Shown: positions 8,653 through 16,837, counted from the stretch's first letter. The stretch: DNA of 64,000 nt from Streptomyces sp. CA-278952 (GCF_028747205.1 NZ_CP112880.1:3286001-3350000), one strand, 5' to 3'. Numbers and translations: made by a program. Notes: a model not told the origin generated them from the sequence alone.

Positions 8653-9519
8653 CTACGGGACAGCCCTCAGCTGTTCCAGGAAAGGTTCGACCGCGGCCCG
8701 CCAGCCCTCCGGCTGGTCGTAGTGGACGAGGTGGCCCGCGTCCGCCACTTCCGCGTACTGGCCGCGGGGCAGGACCCGGACCATCTCCTGGGCCTCGGCG
8801 CGGCCCAGCTCCCCGTCGAGGCCGCGCAGCACCAGCGCGGGGCACTGGACCTGGGCCAGCTCCTCCCAGTGGGCGTCGAAGACCCAGGTGGCGCGGGTGC
8901 GGAGCATCTGGTGGCGGGAGAAGACGGGGCGCCAGCCGTCTTCCCGCTCGGCCATCACCTCCGCGTAGAACTCGCCGCGCGAGGGGTTCGGCCGCTCCAC
9001 CCAGGGGTCGTCCTCGCCGAACCACTTCCGTACGTCGGCGAGGGTGGCGAAGGGCAGCGGCCAGGAGTCGAACCAGTCGCTCCACTCGCGCTGGGAGGCC
9101 GCCCCGAGGGCGGAGGCCCGCATGTCGCAGACGACGAGAGCGCGGACGAGGTCGGGGCGCTTGGCGGCGAGCTGCCAGCCCGTGAGCGCTCCCATGGCGT
9201 GGCCGACGACGGTGACGGGGCCGAGGCCGAGCTGTTCGATCGCGGCCTCGGCGTCGGAGACGTAGGCGTCGCGGCTGTAGGGCCCGTCGGCGGGCTTGTC
9301 GCTGCGGCCGTGGCCCCGCTGGTCGAGGCCGACCGCGCGGTGCCGTTCGGCCAGCCAGCGGGCGGTCGGGGCCCAGTGCGAGGCCCGGCCCATCAGCCCG
9401 TGCAGCAGTAAGACCCCGGGAGCGCTGTCCGCTTCCGCGCGCTCCTTGGGCGGATCGGCGAACTCCCATGCCGCGAGGCGTACGCCGTCGGTTCCGGTCA
9501 CATCGATGCGCCGCACCAT
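8653..9519 (-). CDS. Alpha/beta-hydrolase-fold protein with Ala at the nucleophile position
   Basis: 288 residues from ATG 9519 (MVRRIDVTGTDGVRLA); an upstream ATG at 9564 gives an Arg-rich extension and is less likely. The fold is clear: oxyanion strand LLHGLMGRASHW, DQRGHGRSDKP, acid region ALVLRGLDGELG and ADAGHLVHYDQP with the catalytic His. The nucleophile elbow reads VVGHAMGALTG, so the normal Ser of GHSMG is Ala (GCC in the DNA). Either it is not a hydrolase or it is an inactive homologue. See the separate finding. Confidence 0.85.
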   Translation of the reverse strand: MVRRIDVTGTDGVRLAAWEFADPPKERAEADSAPGVLLLHGLMGRASHWAPTARWLAERHRAVGLDQRGHGRSDKPADGPYSRDAYVSDAEAAIEQLGLGPVTVVGHAMGALTGWQLAAKRPDLVRALVVCDMRASALGAASQREWSDWFDSWPLPFATLADVRKWFGEDDPWVERPNPSRGEFYAEVMAEREDGWRPVFSRHQMLRTRATWVFDAHWEELAQVQCPALVLRGLDGELGRAEAQEMVRVLPRGQYAEVADAGHLVHYDQPEGWRAAVEPFLEQLRAVP

Positions 9520-9758
9520 AGTCCTGGCACCCCCTTCTGGTCCTCGATCACCGTGTGGTCGCACCCCGCCAGGCTATCGAACTCTTATTCGAAAATGAGG
9601 TTCTGCCACCCAAGACCCCACGTTCGAGTGACACCGGTCAAGGATTGATGCCGACCGGCCTGGGGAGATCTTCAGCGGGAGGCGGGCCGCTCGGGGACAG
9701 GGGCCCGCGGGAGCTGACCTTGAGAGCTCGGGGCTCCAGGTCAGCACAGGGGAGGAAC

Positions 9759-9786
9759 GGCCCCGGCGCCTTCGGACGCCGGGGCC
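9759..9786. terminator. 10-bp GC hairpin with CUUCGG loop
   Basis: GGCCCCGGCG and CGCCGGGGCC are perfect arms around an 8-nt loop containing CTTCGG, a very stable tetraloop. No T-run follows, which is usual for Streptomyces terminators. It lies between the DtxR gene and the hydrolase gene. Confidence 0.5.
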
Positions 9787-9874
9787 GCCCCCTGTCCGGG
9801 CACCGCGCCCGAGACCCTCGACAACGATGGCAGGCCGCGGCACGAACCGCCCCTCACCTGCCGGGATCGGGGCG

Positions 9875-9920
9875 TTCCTCAGGCCATTCCTCAGGCCATT
9901 CCTCAGGCCATTCCTCAGGG
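9875..9920. repeat. 12-bp tandem repeat, nearly four units
   Basis: TTCCTCAGGCCA is repeated three times without mismatch at 9875, 9887 and 9899, with a partial fourth unit to 9920. It sits in non-coding DNA, and copy number is likely to vary between strains. Confidence 0.8.
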
Positions 9921-10188
9921 CGTGGAGAAGCGCGCCGGGCACCGTGCGGTGCGCGCGTTGGTACGACGGGCGCATTCCCTGCTCCCTCCCCGACCGTGCC
10001 GGCCGGAGCCGGCCGACACCCCTCAGGTCCTCTGCCTGGCCTCAGCCTGGCATGTGACGCGTCCGGCCGCTGGCGTTCCGGACGGAAATCGGCGAGCGCA
10101 CATCACGGTTGTGTTGCCGCGGCCGACGCACGGCCGGCCACCGGGCCGACCCGGGCGCCGAACGCGCCGGCACCGGGCGGCAGCGGGG

Positions 10189-10881
10189 TCAGCGCTTGGC
10201 GACGAAGACGTGCGAGGCGACCTCGGAGTCGAGCTCGGCCGCCTCCCCGCTGGAGCCGACCAGCACCCCGCCGGGCGACTCGGTCACGCTGACGACGGAC
10301 CCGGGCTGCACCCCGGCCCTGCGCAGCGTGTACATCAGCTGGGCGTCGGTCTGGATCGGCTCCCCGATCCGCCGCACCACCACGGTCTTGCCCTCGACGC
10401 CCGGGTCCAGCTCGGCCAGGCTCACCATGGAGGCGTCCAGGAACGGGTCGGCCCCGGCCTTCTCGCCCAGCTCCTCCAGGCCCGGGATGGGATTCCCGTA
10501 CGGCGACTCCGTCGGGTGACGCAGCAGCTCCAGCACCCGCCGCTCCACCGCCTCGCTCATCACGTGCTCCCAGCGGCAGGCCTCGGCGTGGACCTGTTCC
10601 CACTCCAGGCCGATGACGTCCACGAGCAGACACTCGGCGAGCCGGTGCTTGCGCATGACGCGGGTGGCGAGGCGGCGGCCCTCCTCGGTCAGCTCCAGAT
10701 GGCGGTCCCCCGCGACCTGGACCAGTCCGTCGCGCTCCATGCGGGCCACCGTCTGGCTGACGGTCGGACCACTCTGGTCCAGCCGTTCGGCGATGCGGGC
10801 GCGCATGGGGACCACGCCTTCCTCTTCCAGTTCGAGGATGGTGCGGAGATACATCTCCGTGGTGTCGATCAGTCCGGACAT
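10189..10881 (-). CDS. dmdR1: DtxR/IdeR-type iron-dependent repressor
   Basis: 230 residues, ATG at 10881. The N-terminal winged helix (MSGLIDTTEMYLRTILELEE, DQSGPTVSQTVARMERDGL), the dimerisation/metal domain with HRLAECLLVDVIGLEWEQVH, HAEACRWEHVMSEAVERR and the C-terminal SH3-like domain match DmdR1/DesR, the main ferrous-iron repressor of siderophore and iron-uptake genes in Streptomyces. Metal ligands are present (Met, Cys, Glu and His in the C-E-x2-H-type cluster). In S. coelicolor an antiparallel gene, adm, overlaps this gene. Rightward frames across it exist here (for example 10109-10519) but I do not call one as proven. Confidence 0.9.
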   Translation of the reverse strand: MSGLIDTTEMYLRTILELEEEGVVPMRARIAERLDQSGPTVSQTVARMERDGLVQVAGDRHLELTEEGRRLATRVMRKHRLAECLLVDVIGLEWEQVHAEACRWEHVMSEAVERRVLELLRHPTESPYGNPIPGLEELGEKAGADPFLDASMVSLAELDPGVEGKTVVVRRIGEPIQTDAQLMYTLRRAGVQPGSVVSVTESPGGVLVGSSGEAAELDSEVASHVFVAKR

Positions 10882-11015
10882 ACGTGCCCCTCGATGCTGT
10901 GACTAGAAAACGTCGTGCGATGGCCCTGCACCAATTCTGACGCATAGCGCCGACAACCGTGCCGTCCCGGTGGAAGACCGGTGGAAGTGCGTGCGGCCGG
11001 GGTCACAAGGCGCTA

Positions 11016-11045
11016 TTGACAGTCCACTGGTCCAGACCGCAACGT
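11016..11045 (+). promoter_or_regulatory. TTGACA promoter with DasR-type operator (dre) in the spacer
   Basis: A perfect -35 TTGACA at 11016-11021 is followed 18 bp later by CAACGT (11040-11045). Between them, ACTGGTCCAGACCGCA (11026-11041) matches the DasR consensus, roughly ACTGGTCTAGACCACT, at most positions. DasR is the GntR repressor of GlcNAc metabolism and a control point for antibiotics. A site between -35 and -10 would block RNA polymerase and fits control of the downstream sugar-phosphate gene. Confidence 0.7.
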
Positions 11046-11147
11046 GATCGGCGGCACCGGCATTCCCGCATGCGTTCCCGCACCGCGGGACGCCTGCCGC
11101 ACCACCCGTCCCACCCCGTCCCCGTCCCCGTCGAAAGGGCTCTCCCG

Positions 11148-11903
11148 ATGAGCGACAGCAAGCTGGCCGGTCAGTTCTTCGATGCGGCGATCGGCCTGCT
11201 GACGCGGGTGCGGGACGAGGAGGCGGACAGCATCGCCGCCGCCGGCGCGGCCGTCGCGGACACCGTCGAGTCCGGCGGCAGGCTCTTCGCCTTCGGCGCG
11301 GGCCACTCCTCGCTGGCCGCCCAGGACGTCGTCTACCGCGCGGGCGGCCTGGCGCTGATGAACCTGCTCACCGTGCCCGGCGTGGTCGGCGTGGACGTCA
11401 TGCCCGCCACGCTCGGGTCGGCGCTGGAGCGGGTGGACGGGCTCGCCTCGGCCGTCCTGGACTCCAGCCCCGCCACCGCCGGGGACCTCCTGGTGATCGT
11501 CTCGCTGTCCGGGCGCAACGCCCTGCCCGTCGAGATGGCGCAGAACGCCCGTGCCCTCGGGCTGAAGGTCATCGGCCTCACCTCGGTCGCGTACGCGGAG
11601 AGCACCCGCTCCCGGCACGCCTCGGGCGGCTTCCTGCGCGACCACTGCGACATCGTCCTGGACAGCAAGATCGCGATCGGCGACGCGGAGCTGACGGCCC
11701 CCGGCGTCGACGCCCCCTTCGCCCCCGCCTCGACCGTGGTGACCAGCGCGATCATGCAGGCGATGCTGGCCGCCGCCGTCGAACAGCTGGTGGCCCGGGG
11801 CATCGAGCCGCCGATGCTGCGCTCGGGCAACGTCGACGGCGGCCACGAGTGGAACGGCCGGGTCATGACGGAGTACCGGGACCGGATCTTCTACCGCCAC
11901 TGA
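11148..11903 (+). CDS. nagS: SIS-domain amino-sugar phosphate enzyme (NagS-like)
   Basis: 251 residues from ATG 11148 (MSDSKLAGQFFDAAIGLL). One SIS domain: GGRLFAFGAGHSSLAAQDVV and VIVSLSGRNALPVEMAQNA form the phosphosugar-binding loops, and the C-terminus has PPMLRSGNVDGGHEWN. It sits next to the iron repressor as SCO4393 does in S. coelicolor. SCO4393 has been described as NagS, a GlcNAc-6-phosphate dehydratase linked to amino-sugar toxicity; I cite this from memory. The dre-like site in its promoter supports an amino-sugar role. Without that work, one would call it a generic SIS sugar isomerase. Confidence 0.75.
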   Translation: MSDSKLAGQFFDAAIGLLTRVRDEEADSIAAAGAAVADTVESGGRLFAFGAGHSSLAAQDVVYRAGGLALMNLLTVPGVVGVDVMPATLGSALERVDGLASAVLDSSPATAGDLLVIVSLSGRNALPVEMAQNARALGLKVIGLTSVAYAESTRSRHASGGFLRDHCDIVLDSKIAIGDAELTAPGVDAPFAPASTVVTSAIMQAMLAAAVEQLVARGIEPPMLRSGNVDGGHEWNGRVMTEYRDRIFYRH

Positions 11904-11939
11904 GCGCCGGCGCGCGGCGTCGCACCACCCGGCGTTCCG

Positions 11940-11996
11940 CCGTCGAGCCCCGCCGTCGAGCCCCGCCGTTGAGCCCCCGCCGCTGAGCCGGGGCTC
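11940..11996 (+). terminator. 13-bp repeats ending in a hairpin after nagS
   Basis: A unit like GCCGTCGAGCCCC is repeated three times, and the last copy runs into GAGCCCC (11971-11977) with GGGGCTC (11990-11996), a 7-bp perfect stem. It probably terminates the rightward transcript. The remaining ~125 bp to 12123 show nothing else. Confidence 0.45.
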
Positions 11997-12123
11997 CGGG
12001 GCGGGTTGCCGGAAGCAGACAGCCAGCGGGCTCCCACCGCTGCCTGTTCCCGTGCCGGGTTCGCCGGTGGTCGAGCGGGACCGGCGGTGAAGCGCCTGCC
12101 GGAAGCGCGCGGCGAGAGCCCGC

Positions 12124-13542
12124 TTACGTTCCCGCCGTCACCTGGGCGAGGTCGACCGCTCCCGCGACCCGGGCCGCGACCGTCTCCGCGTACGCCGCGT
12201 CGGCACGTTCAAAGGCCGACCGGTTCGCCGCACGGAGGAACGTCAGCACGCCCAGCGTCCGGCCCCGGCTCCGGAGCACCGTGCAGAGCGCGTGCGCCGC
12301 GTCGCGGGGCCAGCGGCGTTCCGCGGCCCAGGCCTGCGCCGCGTCCCCGGCGCCCGCGCTCGTACGGACCGAGCCGGTGCGCTCGACCGACCGCAGGGCC
12401 GGGTGGCCGGGGCCGTAGCGGGCCGGGACGGAGCCGCCGGACACCGGGAGGCAGGGGCCGGGAGCGTCGTAGGGCGTGGCGGCCGTGCGCACCAGGCGCT
12501 CGCCCGCCACCAGGTCGACCAGGACATGGTCGGCGAACCCGGCGAGCGCGAAGTCCAGCAGGGCGGTCGCCGCCTCCATCGGGTCCTCGCACTCGGAGGC
12601 CGTACGGGCGGCGCGGTGCAGCTGGCTCGTCCGGAACCGCAGCCGGTCGGCCTCCTGCTCGGCGAGCTTCGCGGCGGTGACGTCCCGGAACAGCCACCCC
12701 ACCCCGAGCGGGACCGGTGCCTCCGTCAGCGGCGAGGCCAGCCGCAGGAACCCGCTGCGCCAGCACCGGCGTCGTTCGCCCTCCGCGGCCCGCAGGGTCA
12801 CCCACAGCTCGGCCGGGGCGGTCGGGGCGCCTTCGGCGAGCACATGGTGCAGGGCCGCCTCCAGCTCCTCGACGCCCTGGACCACCAGTTCGCCGAGCGG
12901 ACGGCCGAGGAGAGCGGTGCGGCCCCCGCCGAGCGCGCGGGCCGCGTACGCGTTGACGACCGTCGGACGCAGGTCGACGTCGACGAGGACGACACCCCAG
13001 GACGCGTCCTCCAGCAGGGCCTCGCTCAGCGCGATGGCCCGCTCCAGGTCGATCTGGGCGTGCACCTCGCTGAACGCGCAGTAGACCCCGGCCGGCTTCC
13101 CGTCCGCGCCGCGCACCCCGGCGGACTGGGTCCGCACCAGCACCCGGCCGCCGTCCTTGCGCAGCAGCGCGAACTCGTGCACCTGCCGCCCCGGCGCGTC
13201 CATGGCCGACATCAGCCGCGCCCGCACCTCGTCCGCGTCGGCCCTGCGCACCGCCCAGCCCGCGAAGCCGGCACGTCCCACGGCCTCGGCCGCCGTCCAG
13301 CCGAGGACGCGTTCGGCCTCGCGGTTCCAGTGGGTGACCGTGCCGGCCGCGTCGAACGCGCAGAGCGCGGCGTCCATGCCGTCGAGCAACGCCGCCAGCA
13401 GTTCGGACCCGGGAGGCTCACCGGGGGTCCCGCCCTCGCCGTCCGGGGACCCGGGGTCGGCGGAGCCCCCGGGGGGCCCGCCGCCCGGATCCTCGTCCGG
13501 CCCGAGCTCGTCGGTGGCCCCTCTGCTGCTGAAAGCACCCAC
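12124..13542 (-). CDS. PAS-PAS-GAF sensory protein without output domain
   Basis: 472 residues if started at GTG 13542, which has GGGGG six bases upstream. An ATG at 13692 in the same frame would add 50 residues but covers lower-GC DNA with no ribosome site. There are two PAS domains (GMDAALCAFDAAGTVTHWNR and ASWGVVLVDVDLRPTVVNAY regions), each followed by a PAC-like strand, then a GAF-like C-terminal domain (LRSRGRTLGVLTFLRAA). A Gly/Pro linker precedes the first PAS. There is no kinase, GGDEF, phosphatase or HTH part, so it is a sensor without a visible output. In related proteins a PP2C phosphatase follows; here the protein ends after GAF. Confidence 0.75.
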   Translation of the reverse strand: MGAFSSRGATDELGPDEDPGGGPPGGSADPGSPDGEGGTPGEPPGSELLAALLDGMDAALCAFDAAGTVTHWNREAERVLGWTAAEAVGRAGFAGWAVRRADADEVRARLMSAMDAPGRQVHEFALLRKDGGRVLVRTQSAGVRGADGKPAGVYCAFSEVHAQIDLERAIALSEALLEDASWGVVLVDVDLRPTVVNAYAARALGGGRTALLGRPLGELVVQGVEELEAALHHVLAEGAPTAPAELWVTLRAAEGERRRCWRSGFLRLASPLTEAPVPLGVGWLFRDVTAAKLAEQEADRLRFRTSQLHRAARTASECEDPMEAATALLDFALAGFADHVLVDLVAGERLVRTAATPYDAPGPCLPVSGGSVPARYGPGHPALRSVERTGSVRTSAGAGDAAQAWAAERRWPRDAAHALCTVLRSRGRTLGVLTFLRAANRSAFERADAAYAETVAARVAGAVDLAQVTAGT

Positions 13543-14091
13543 TCCGCACCCCCGCGACACGTGTCGGCCGTTCTCCCACGCGTCGCCGCGTGTATTGCTG
13601 CACGTCAGATCATTCAACTCGAACGTGACCCAGCACACATCAACTTCGCCGAAATCATTTCCCCCAGCGGTGGATTCCCGATCGCTTCTCATCGCTTTCG
13701 CGCCACACCGCGAACGCGGCCGGACCCCGTCGAGCCCGCCGGCGTGGGGAGTTCACCGGCGGCACGGCGGTGCGTGGTGACGACGTCACACGGAGTCCAC
13801 CGGCCCCGCCCATCCTTGGGTCGCCTTCGCACACGCCTTCGCACACGTCTTCGTACACGTCGTCTTACACGTCTTCGCAGACCCCGGGTCGTCCTCGCAT
13901 CGCCCCGGGTCGCCCCGGGCGTCGCGGGCGTCGCGGGTCGCCCCGGGCATCTCGGCACGCTGCGGCCCCGACCGCTCCCGGGCCGCAGCCCCACCCGCCC
14001 GCGCCACCCCGTCCGCACAGCCCGCCGGCTCAGCCTCTCCCGGCCGCTCCCGGCCCCGCTCCGCCGACCCTCGACCGCAAGGAGCTCCTCC
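13543..14091. other. 549-bp divergent intergenic region
   Basis: Lies between the leftward PAS gene and the rightward phytase gene. It includes a lower-GC segment (13560-13690) that probably holds the PAS-gene promoter and leader, a 12-bp tandem repeat (13825-13882), and GC-rich CCGGG repeats up to ~13960. No supported gene. Confidence 0.5.
13825..13882. repeat. 12-bp degenerate tandem repeat, five units
   Basis: Units CTTCGCACACGC, CTTCGCACACGT, CTTCGTACACGT, CGTCTTACACGT and a partial CTTCGCAGAC follow each other without gaps. It is upstream of the phytase gene and could be a strain-variable spacer or a protein-binding array. Confidence 0.75.
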
Positions 14092-15582
14092 GTGACGCCT
14101 TACCGCACCGCACGCCCGACGGCGACGGCGACGACGGCCCTCGCCGTCTGCGCCGCCCTCGCGACACTCGTCGCCGCCGCGCCCGCACCCGCCGCGCCCC
14201 TGGTGCCCACCACGCCCCTGGTGCCCACCACGCCCGTGGCGGGCACCACGCCCTTGGTCCCGGCCGCCCGGCAGGACGGCCCCGGGCCGCTCCCCGCCGT
14301 CACCCCGCGCGCCGAGACCGCCACGCTGTACGACGACGAGCAGGGCGGCAACGCCAACGCGGACGACCCCGCGATCTGGCGCAATCCCGTCGCCCCGGAC
14401 GACAGCCTGGTGATCGCCACCGCCAAGGAGGGCGGGCTGCGGGTCTACGGTCTGGACGCCCGGCTGGTGCAGTCGCTCCCCGCGCCGGCCGCGCCCGGCC
14501 CCGACGACGCCCCGGGCCGCTTCAACAACGTCGACCTGGTGCACGGACTGCGCCTGTCCCCGGGCGGGGCGACGGACCTGGCCGTCACCTCGGACCGCGG
14601 CCACGACCGGCTCCGCATCCACCGCATCGACCCGTCCAGGCCGGGAGGCCCGCTGACCGACGTCACCGACCCGGCCGCGCCCCGGGTGTTCTCCGCCGAC
14701 CAGGACGAGGTCAACGAGCAGGCGACGGCGTACGGCCTGGCCACCTGGACGGACCGCCGCAGCGGCCGTTCGTACGCCCTGGCCAGCCGGCGCAACCGCA
14801 CCTCGGTCGCGCTGCTGGAACTGCTCCCGACCCGGTCCGGCACCGTGACGTACCGCAAGGTCCGGAGCCTCGACCTGCCCTCCGCATTCCGGCTGCCCGA
14901 CGGCACGTCCTGGACGCCGTGCGGGGAACCGGGCGAGCTGCCCCAGGTCGAGGGGATGGTGGTCGACCCGGCCGACGGCACGCTCTACGCCGGCCAGGAG
15001 GACGTGGGTATCTGGCGGATGCCCGCCGACCTGCGGGGGAAGCCGGTGCTGGTCGACAAGGTCCGCGAGTACGGCGTGCCGGGGACGTACGACGAGGAGA
15101 GCGAGGAGTGCGCCCCCGGTGAGGACCCGGGCTTCGGCGGCAGCCGGATCTCGGCCGACGTGGAAGGGCTGACCCTGCTCCCCGAGCGCAACGGCGACCG
15201 GTATCTGCTGGCCTCCAGCCAGGGCGACGACACCTTCGCCGCGTACGCCCGTCGGACCGACCACGAGAAGGAGGCCGGTAGCGAGAACCGGACCGGGCGC
15301 GGGCACGGGGCCCTCCCCCGGTACGCGGGCGGCTTCCGCGTGACGGCGGCCTCGGCGACGCTCGACGGGTCCGAGGTCTGCGACGGCGCGGCGGTGCTGA
15401 ACGCACCGCTCGGCAGCCGGTACCCCGGCGGCCTGCTCGTCGTCCAGGACGGCAGCGCCACCCCGGCGCAGGACGGACGGGAGGCCACCGGCTTCAAGTT
15501 CGTCGATCTGCGGAAGGTCCGGGGCGCTCTGGGCCTCACGGGCGCCGGGGGAAAGACCGGCTCGGAGAGAGTCACCGAATAA
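14092..15582 (+). CDS. Secreted beta-propeller phytase
   Basis: 496 residues from GTG 14092, seven bases after AAGGAG. It has a Sec signal peptide (TALAVCAALATLVAAAPAPAAP), then a repeat-coded linker of TTPLVP units. The catalytic body has the phytase hallmarks DEQGGNANADDPAIW, IATAKEGGLRVYGLDARLVQ, RFNNVDLVHGL, TSDRGHDRLRIHRID and QVEGMVVDPADGTLYAGQED, giving the acidic Ca2+ sites of a six-bladed propeller. It releases phosphate from phytate outside the cell. Some linker repeats differ in number between strains in such proteins. Confidence 0.9.
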   Translation: MTPYRTARPTATATTALAVCAALATLVAAAPAPAAPLVPTTPLVPTTPVAGTTPLVPAARQDGPGPLPAVTPRAETATLYDDEQGGNANADDPAIWRNPVAPDDSLVIATAKEGGLRVYGLDARLVQSLPAPAAPGPDDAPGRFNNVDLVHGLRLSPGGATDLAVTSDRGHDRLRIHRIDPSRPGGPLTDVTDPAAPRVFSADQDEVNEQATAYGLATWTDRRSGRSYALASRRNRTSVALLELLPTRSGTVTYRKVRSLDLPSAFRLPDGTSWTPCGEPGELPQVEGMVVDPADGTLYAGQEDVGIWRMPADLRGKPVLVDKVREYGVPGTYDEESEECAPGEDPGFGGSRISADVEGLTLLPERNGDRYLLASSQGDDTFAAYARRTDHEKEAGSENRTGRGHGALPRYAGGFRVTAASATLDGSEVCDGAAVLNAPLGSRYPGGLLVVQDGSATPAQDGREATGFKFVDLRKVRGALGLTGAGGKTGSERVTE

Positions 15583-15587
15583 ATCGG

Positions 15588-15617
15588 TTGAACCGCGAGC
15601 CGGGACGCTTTTAGGCT
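15588..15617 (+). promoter_or_regulatory. Sigma-HrdB-like promoter of the small RNA
   Basis: TTGAAC (15588-15593) and TAGGCT (15612-15617) are separated by 18 bp, a good match to the Streptomyces vegetative consensus. Start of transcription is expected near 15624, just before the Shine-Dalgarno sequence. Confidence 0.6.
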
Positions 15618-15648
15618 GTGGGCAGCGAAGAAAGGAGGTGTTCCGGAA

Positions 15649-15687
15649 GTGATTTCTTCTCGGACTCGTGAGGTGACTGCGGGCTGA
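15649..15687 (+). CDS. 12-codon micro-ORF behind a perfect Shine-Dalgarno
   Basis: GTG start, product (M)ISSRTREVTAG, stop TGA at 15685. The upstream AAAGGAGGTG (15631-15640) is fully complementary to the end of 16S rRNA, with 10 bases between GGAGG and the GTG. The stop codon sits in the loop of a GC hairpin. It could be a regulatory leader peptide or simply a ribosome-loading site that shapes the RNA. Too short to test by homology here. Confidence 0.45.
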   Translation: MISSRTREVTAG

Positions 15688-15750
15688 CGCCCGTCGTCGC
15701 GCTCTTTGCAGTGCATGGCCGGACGCCGGCCAATCCCTAGCAGTCACCGA

Positions 15751-15817
15751 CCCGCAGGCTCGCCGGTAAGTCCGGCCGGCTCCTCTGTGCACGGAGGAAC
15801 CAGAGCCTGCGGGTTTC
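15751..15817 (+). terminator. 11-bp stem with internal branch, then U-rich tail
   Basis: The arms CCCGCAGGCTC and GAGCCTGCGGG are perfectly complementary and enclose a smaller hairpin; TTTCT follows. It is well placed to end the small RNA and may also stop read-through towards pdxH. Confidence 0.6.
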
Positions 15818-15864
15818 TGCGTTCACCGGCCCCCGCTCACGGCTCACGGCTCACGGCGGCAGGG

Positions 15865-16569
15865 TCACGGGCAGAGCCGCTCCACGCGCCACTTTCCGGC
15901 GCCCGGCTCGTCGCCCTCCCTCACGTACCGCAGCCGGTCGTGCAGCCGGTTCTCGTGCCCCTGCCAGAACTCGATCGTCTCGGGCGCCACCCGGAAGCCG
16001 CCCCAGTGCGGCGGGACCGGGACCTTCTCGCCCTCCGGGTAGCGGGCGGCCAGCTCCTCGTACCGGCGGATCAGCTCCTCGCGGGAGCCGACGACGGTGG
16101 ACTGGGCGCTGGCCCACGCGCCGAGCTGGGAGCCGTGCGGGCGGGTACGGAAGTAGCCCACGGTCTCCTCGCGGGAGGTGCGCAGGGCGGTGCCGGTGAC
16201 GATGACCTGGCGGGCCATCGGGTGCCAGGGGAACAGCAGCGAGACGTACGGGTTGGCGGCCAGCTCGCGGCCCTTGCGGGAGTCGTAGTTCGTGAAGAAG
16301 ACGAAGCCCCGCTCGTCGTACTGCTTGAGGAGCACCGTGCGCGAGGACGGGCGGCCGTCCGGGGCGGCGGTGGAGACGATCATCGCGTTGGGCTCGTGCA
16401 GCACGCCGCCGACGGCGACCTGACGGAACCAGCGGGCGAACTGGTCCATCGGATCGGGGCTGAGGTCGCGCTCGGTGAAGTCCTCCGAGCGGTACTGCTC
16501 GCGCATCGCCGCCGGATCGGTGGTGCAATCGTCGGGGAGGGGTCCCGAGGAATCTTCTCGTATGGGCAC
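15865..16569 (-). CDS. pdxH: Pyridoxamine 5'-phosphate oxidase
   Basis: 234 residues from GTG 16569 ([14 protein letters not shown]); a later ATG ([10 protein letters not shown]) is the other plausible start. FMN- and PLP-binding segments are present: [35 protein letters not shown] (first part), [29 protein letters not shown] [14 protein letters not shown] and the C-terminal [15 protein letters not shown] with WRVERLCP. It oxidises pyridoxamine/pyridoxine 5'-phosphate to PLP in the cytoplasm. It is divergent from the citrate-synthase-like gene. Confidence 0.95.
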   Translation of the reverse strand: MPIREDSSGPLPDDCTTDPAAMREQYRSEDFTERDLSPDPMDQFARWFRQVAVGGVLHEPNAMIVSTAAPDGRPSSRTVLLKQYDERGFVFFTNYDSRKGRELAANPYVSLLFPWHPMARQVIVTGTALRTSREETVGYFRTRPHGSQLGAWASAQSTVVGSREELIRRYEELAARYPEGEKVPVPPHWGGFRVAPETIEFWQGHENRLHDRLRYVREGDEPGAGKWRVERLCP

Positions 16570-16837
16570 AGGCCCATCCTGCCGCAGCGGCAGAGTGTGC
16601 CCGGCGGGGAGGGCCCGTAACCACGCACCGCCGAAATGGGGTCCTGTGCCGGATGTCACGCTTCCCCGCTCCGTGGGAACCCGCCAATATCTTGGGGCAG
16701 GCCCCTGTGGTCTTCGCACAGCGGCGGCCTCCCGGGTACACGCACGCGCCTTCGGGTACATGCACACTCCGTACGCCACGGCCGCCGAACCGGGTCTGCC
16801 GCCCGCCCGCCGTCCGCCGAACTGAGGGAGCCGCCTG

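Larger units (their letters stand above)
9520..10188. other. 669-bp gene-free stretch between two leftward genes
   Basis: Contains a strong hairpin (9759-9786) and a 12-bp tandem repeat (9875-9920), listed separately. The open frames here are repeat-driven or Arg/Pro/Ala-rich without a ribosome site, and I do not support any as a gene. The last ~100 bp may hold a terminator for the DtxR gene. Confidence 0.5.
15624..15818 (+). ncRNA. Candidate ~195-nt structured small RNA with its own promoter and terminator
   Basis: Intergenic unit between convergent phytase and pdxH genes. Hairpins can be drawn by eye: GCGGGC/GCCCGT around the micro-ORF stop, GGCCG/CGGCC at 15717-15731, TCCTC/GAGGA at 15781-15798, and a closing 11-bp stem CCCGCAGGCTC (15751-15761) with GAGCCTGCGGG (15803-15813) followed by TTTCT, which looks like an intrinsic terminator. 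A 12-codon ORF lies at its 5' end. I do not recognise it as a named riboswitch. Confidence 0.5.

Noticed and set aside
9875..9920. CRISPR array
   Set aside because: Units are contiguous 12-mers without spacers, and no cas genes occur in the window.
9574..9975. Leftward 133-codon frame with NGLR repeats
   Set aside because: The repeats are the translation of the 12-bp DNA tandem array; there is no ribosome site and the rest is Arg/Pro/Gly-rich noise.
12292..15582. Very long rightward open frame covering the antisense of the PAS gene and then the phytase
   Set aside because: Only the part from 14092 has a ribosome site, signal peptide and phytase motifs; the upstream part is an antisense shadow of the PAS/GAF gene.
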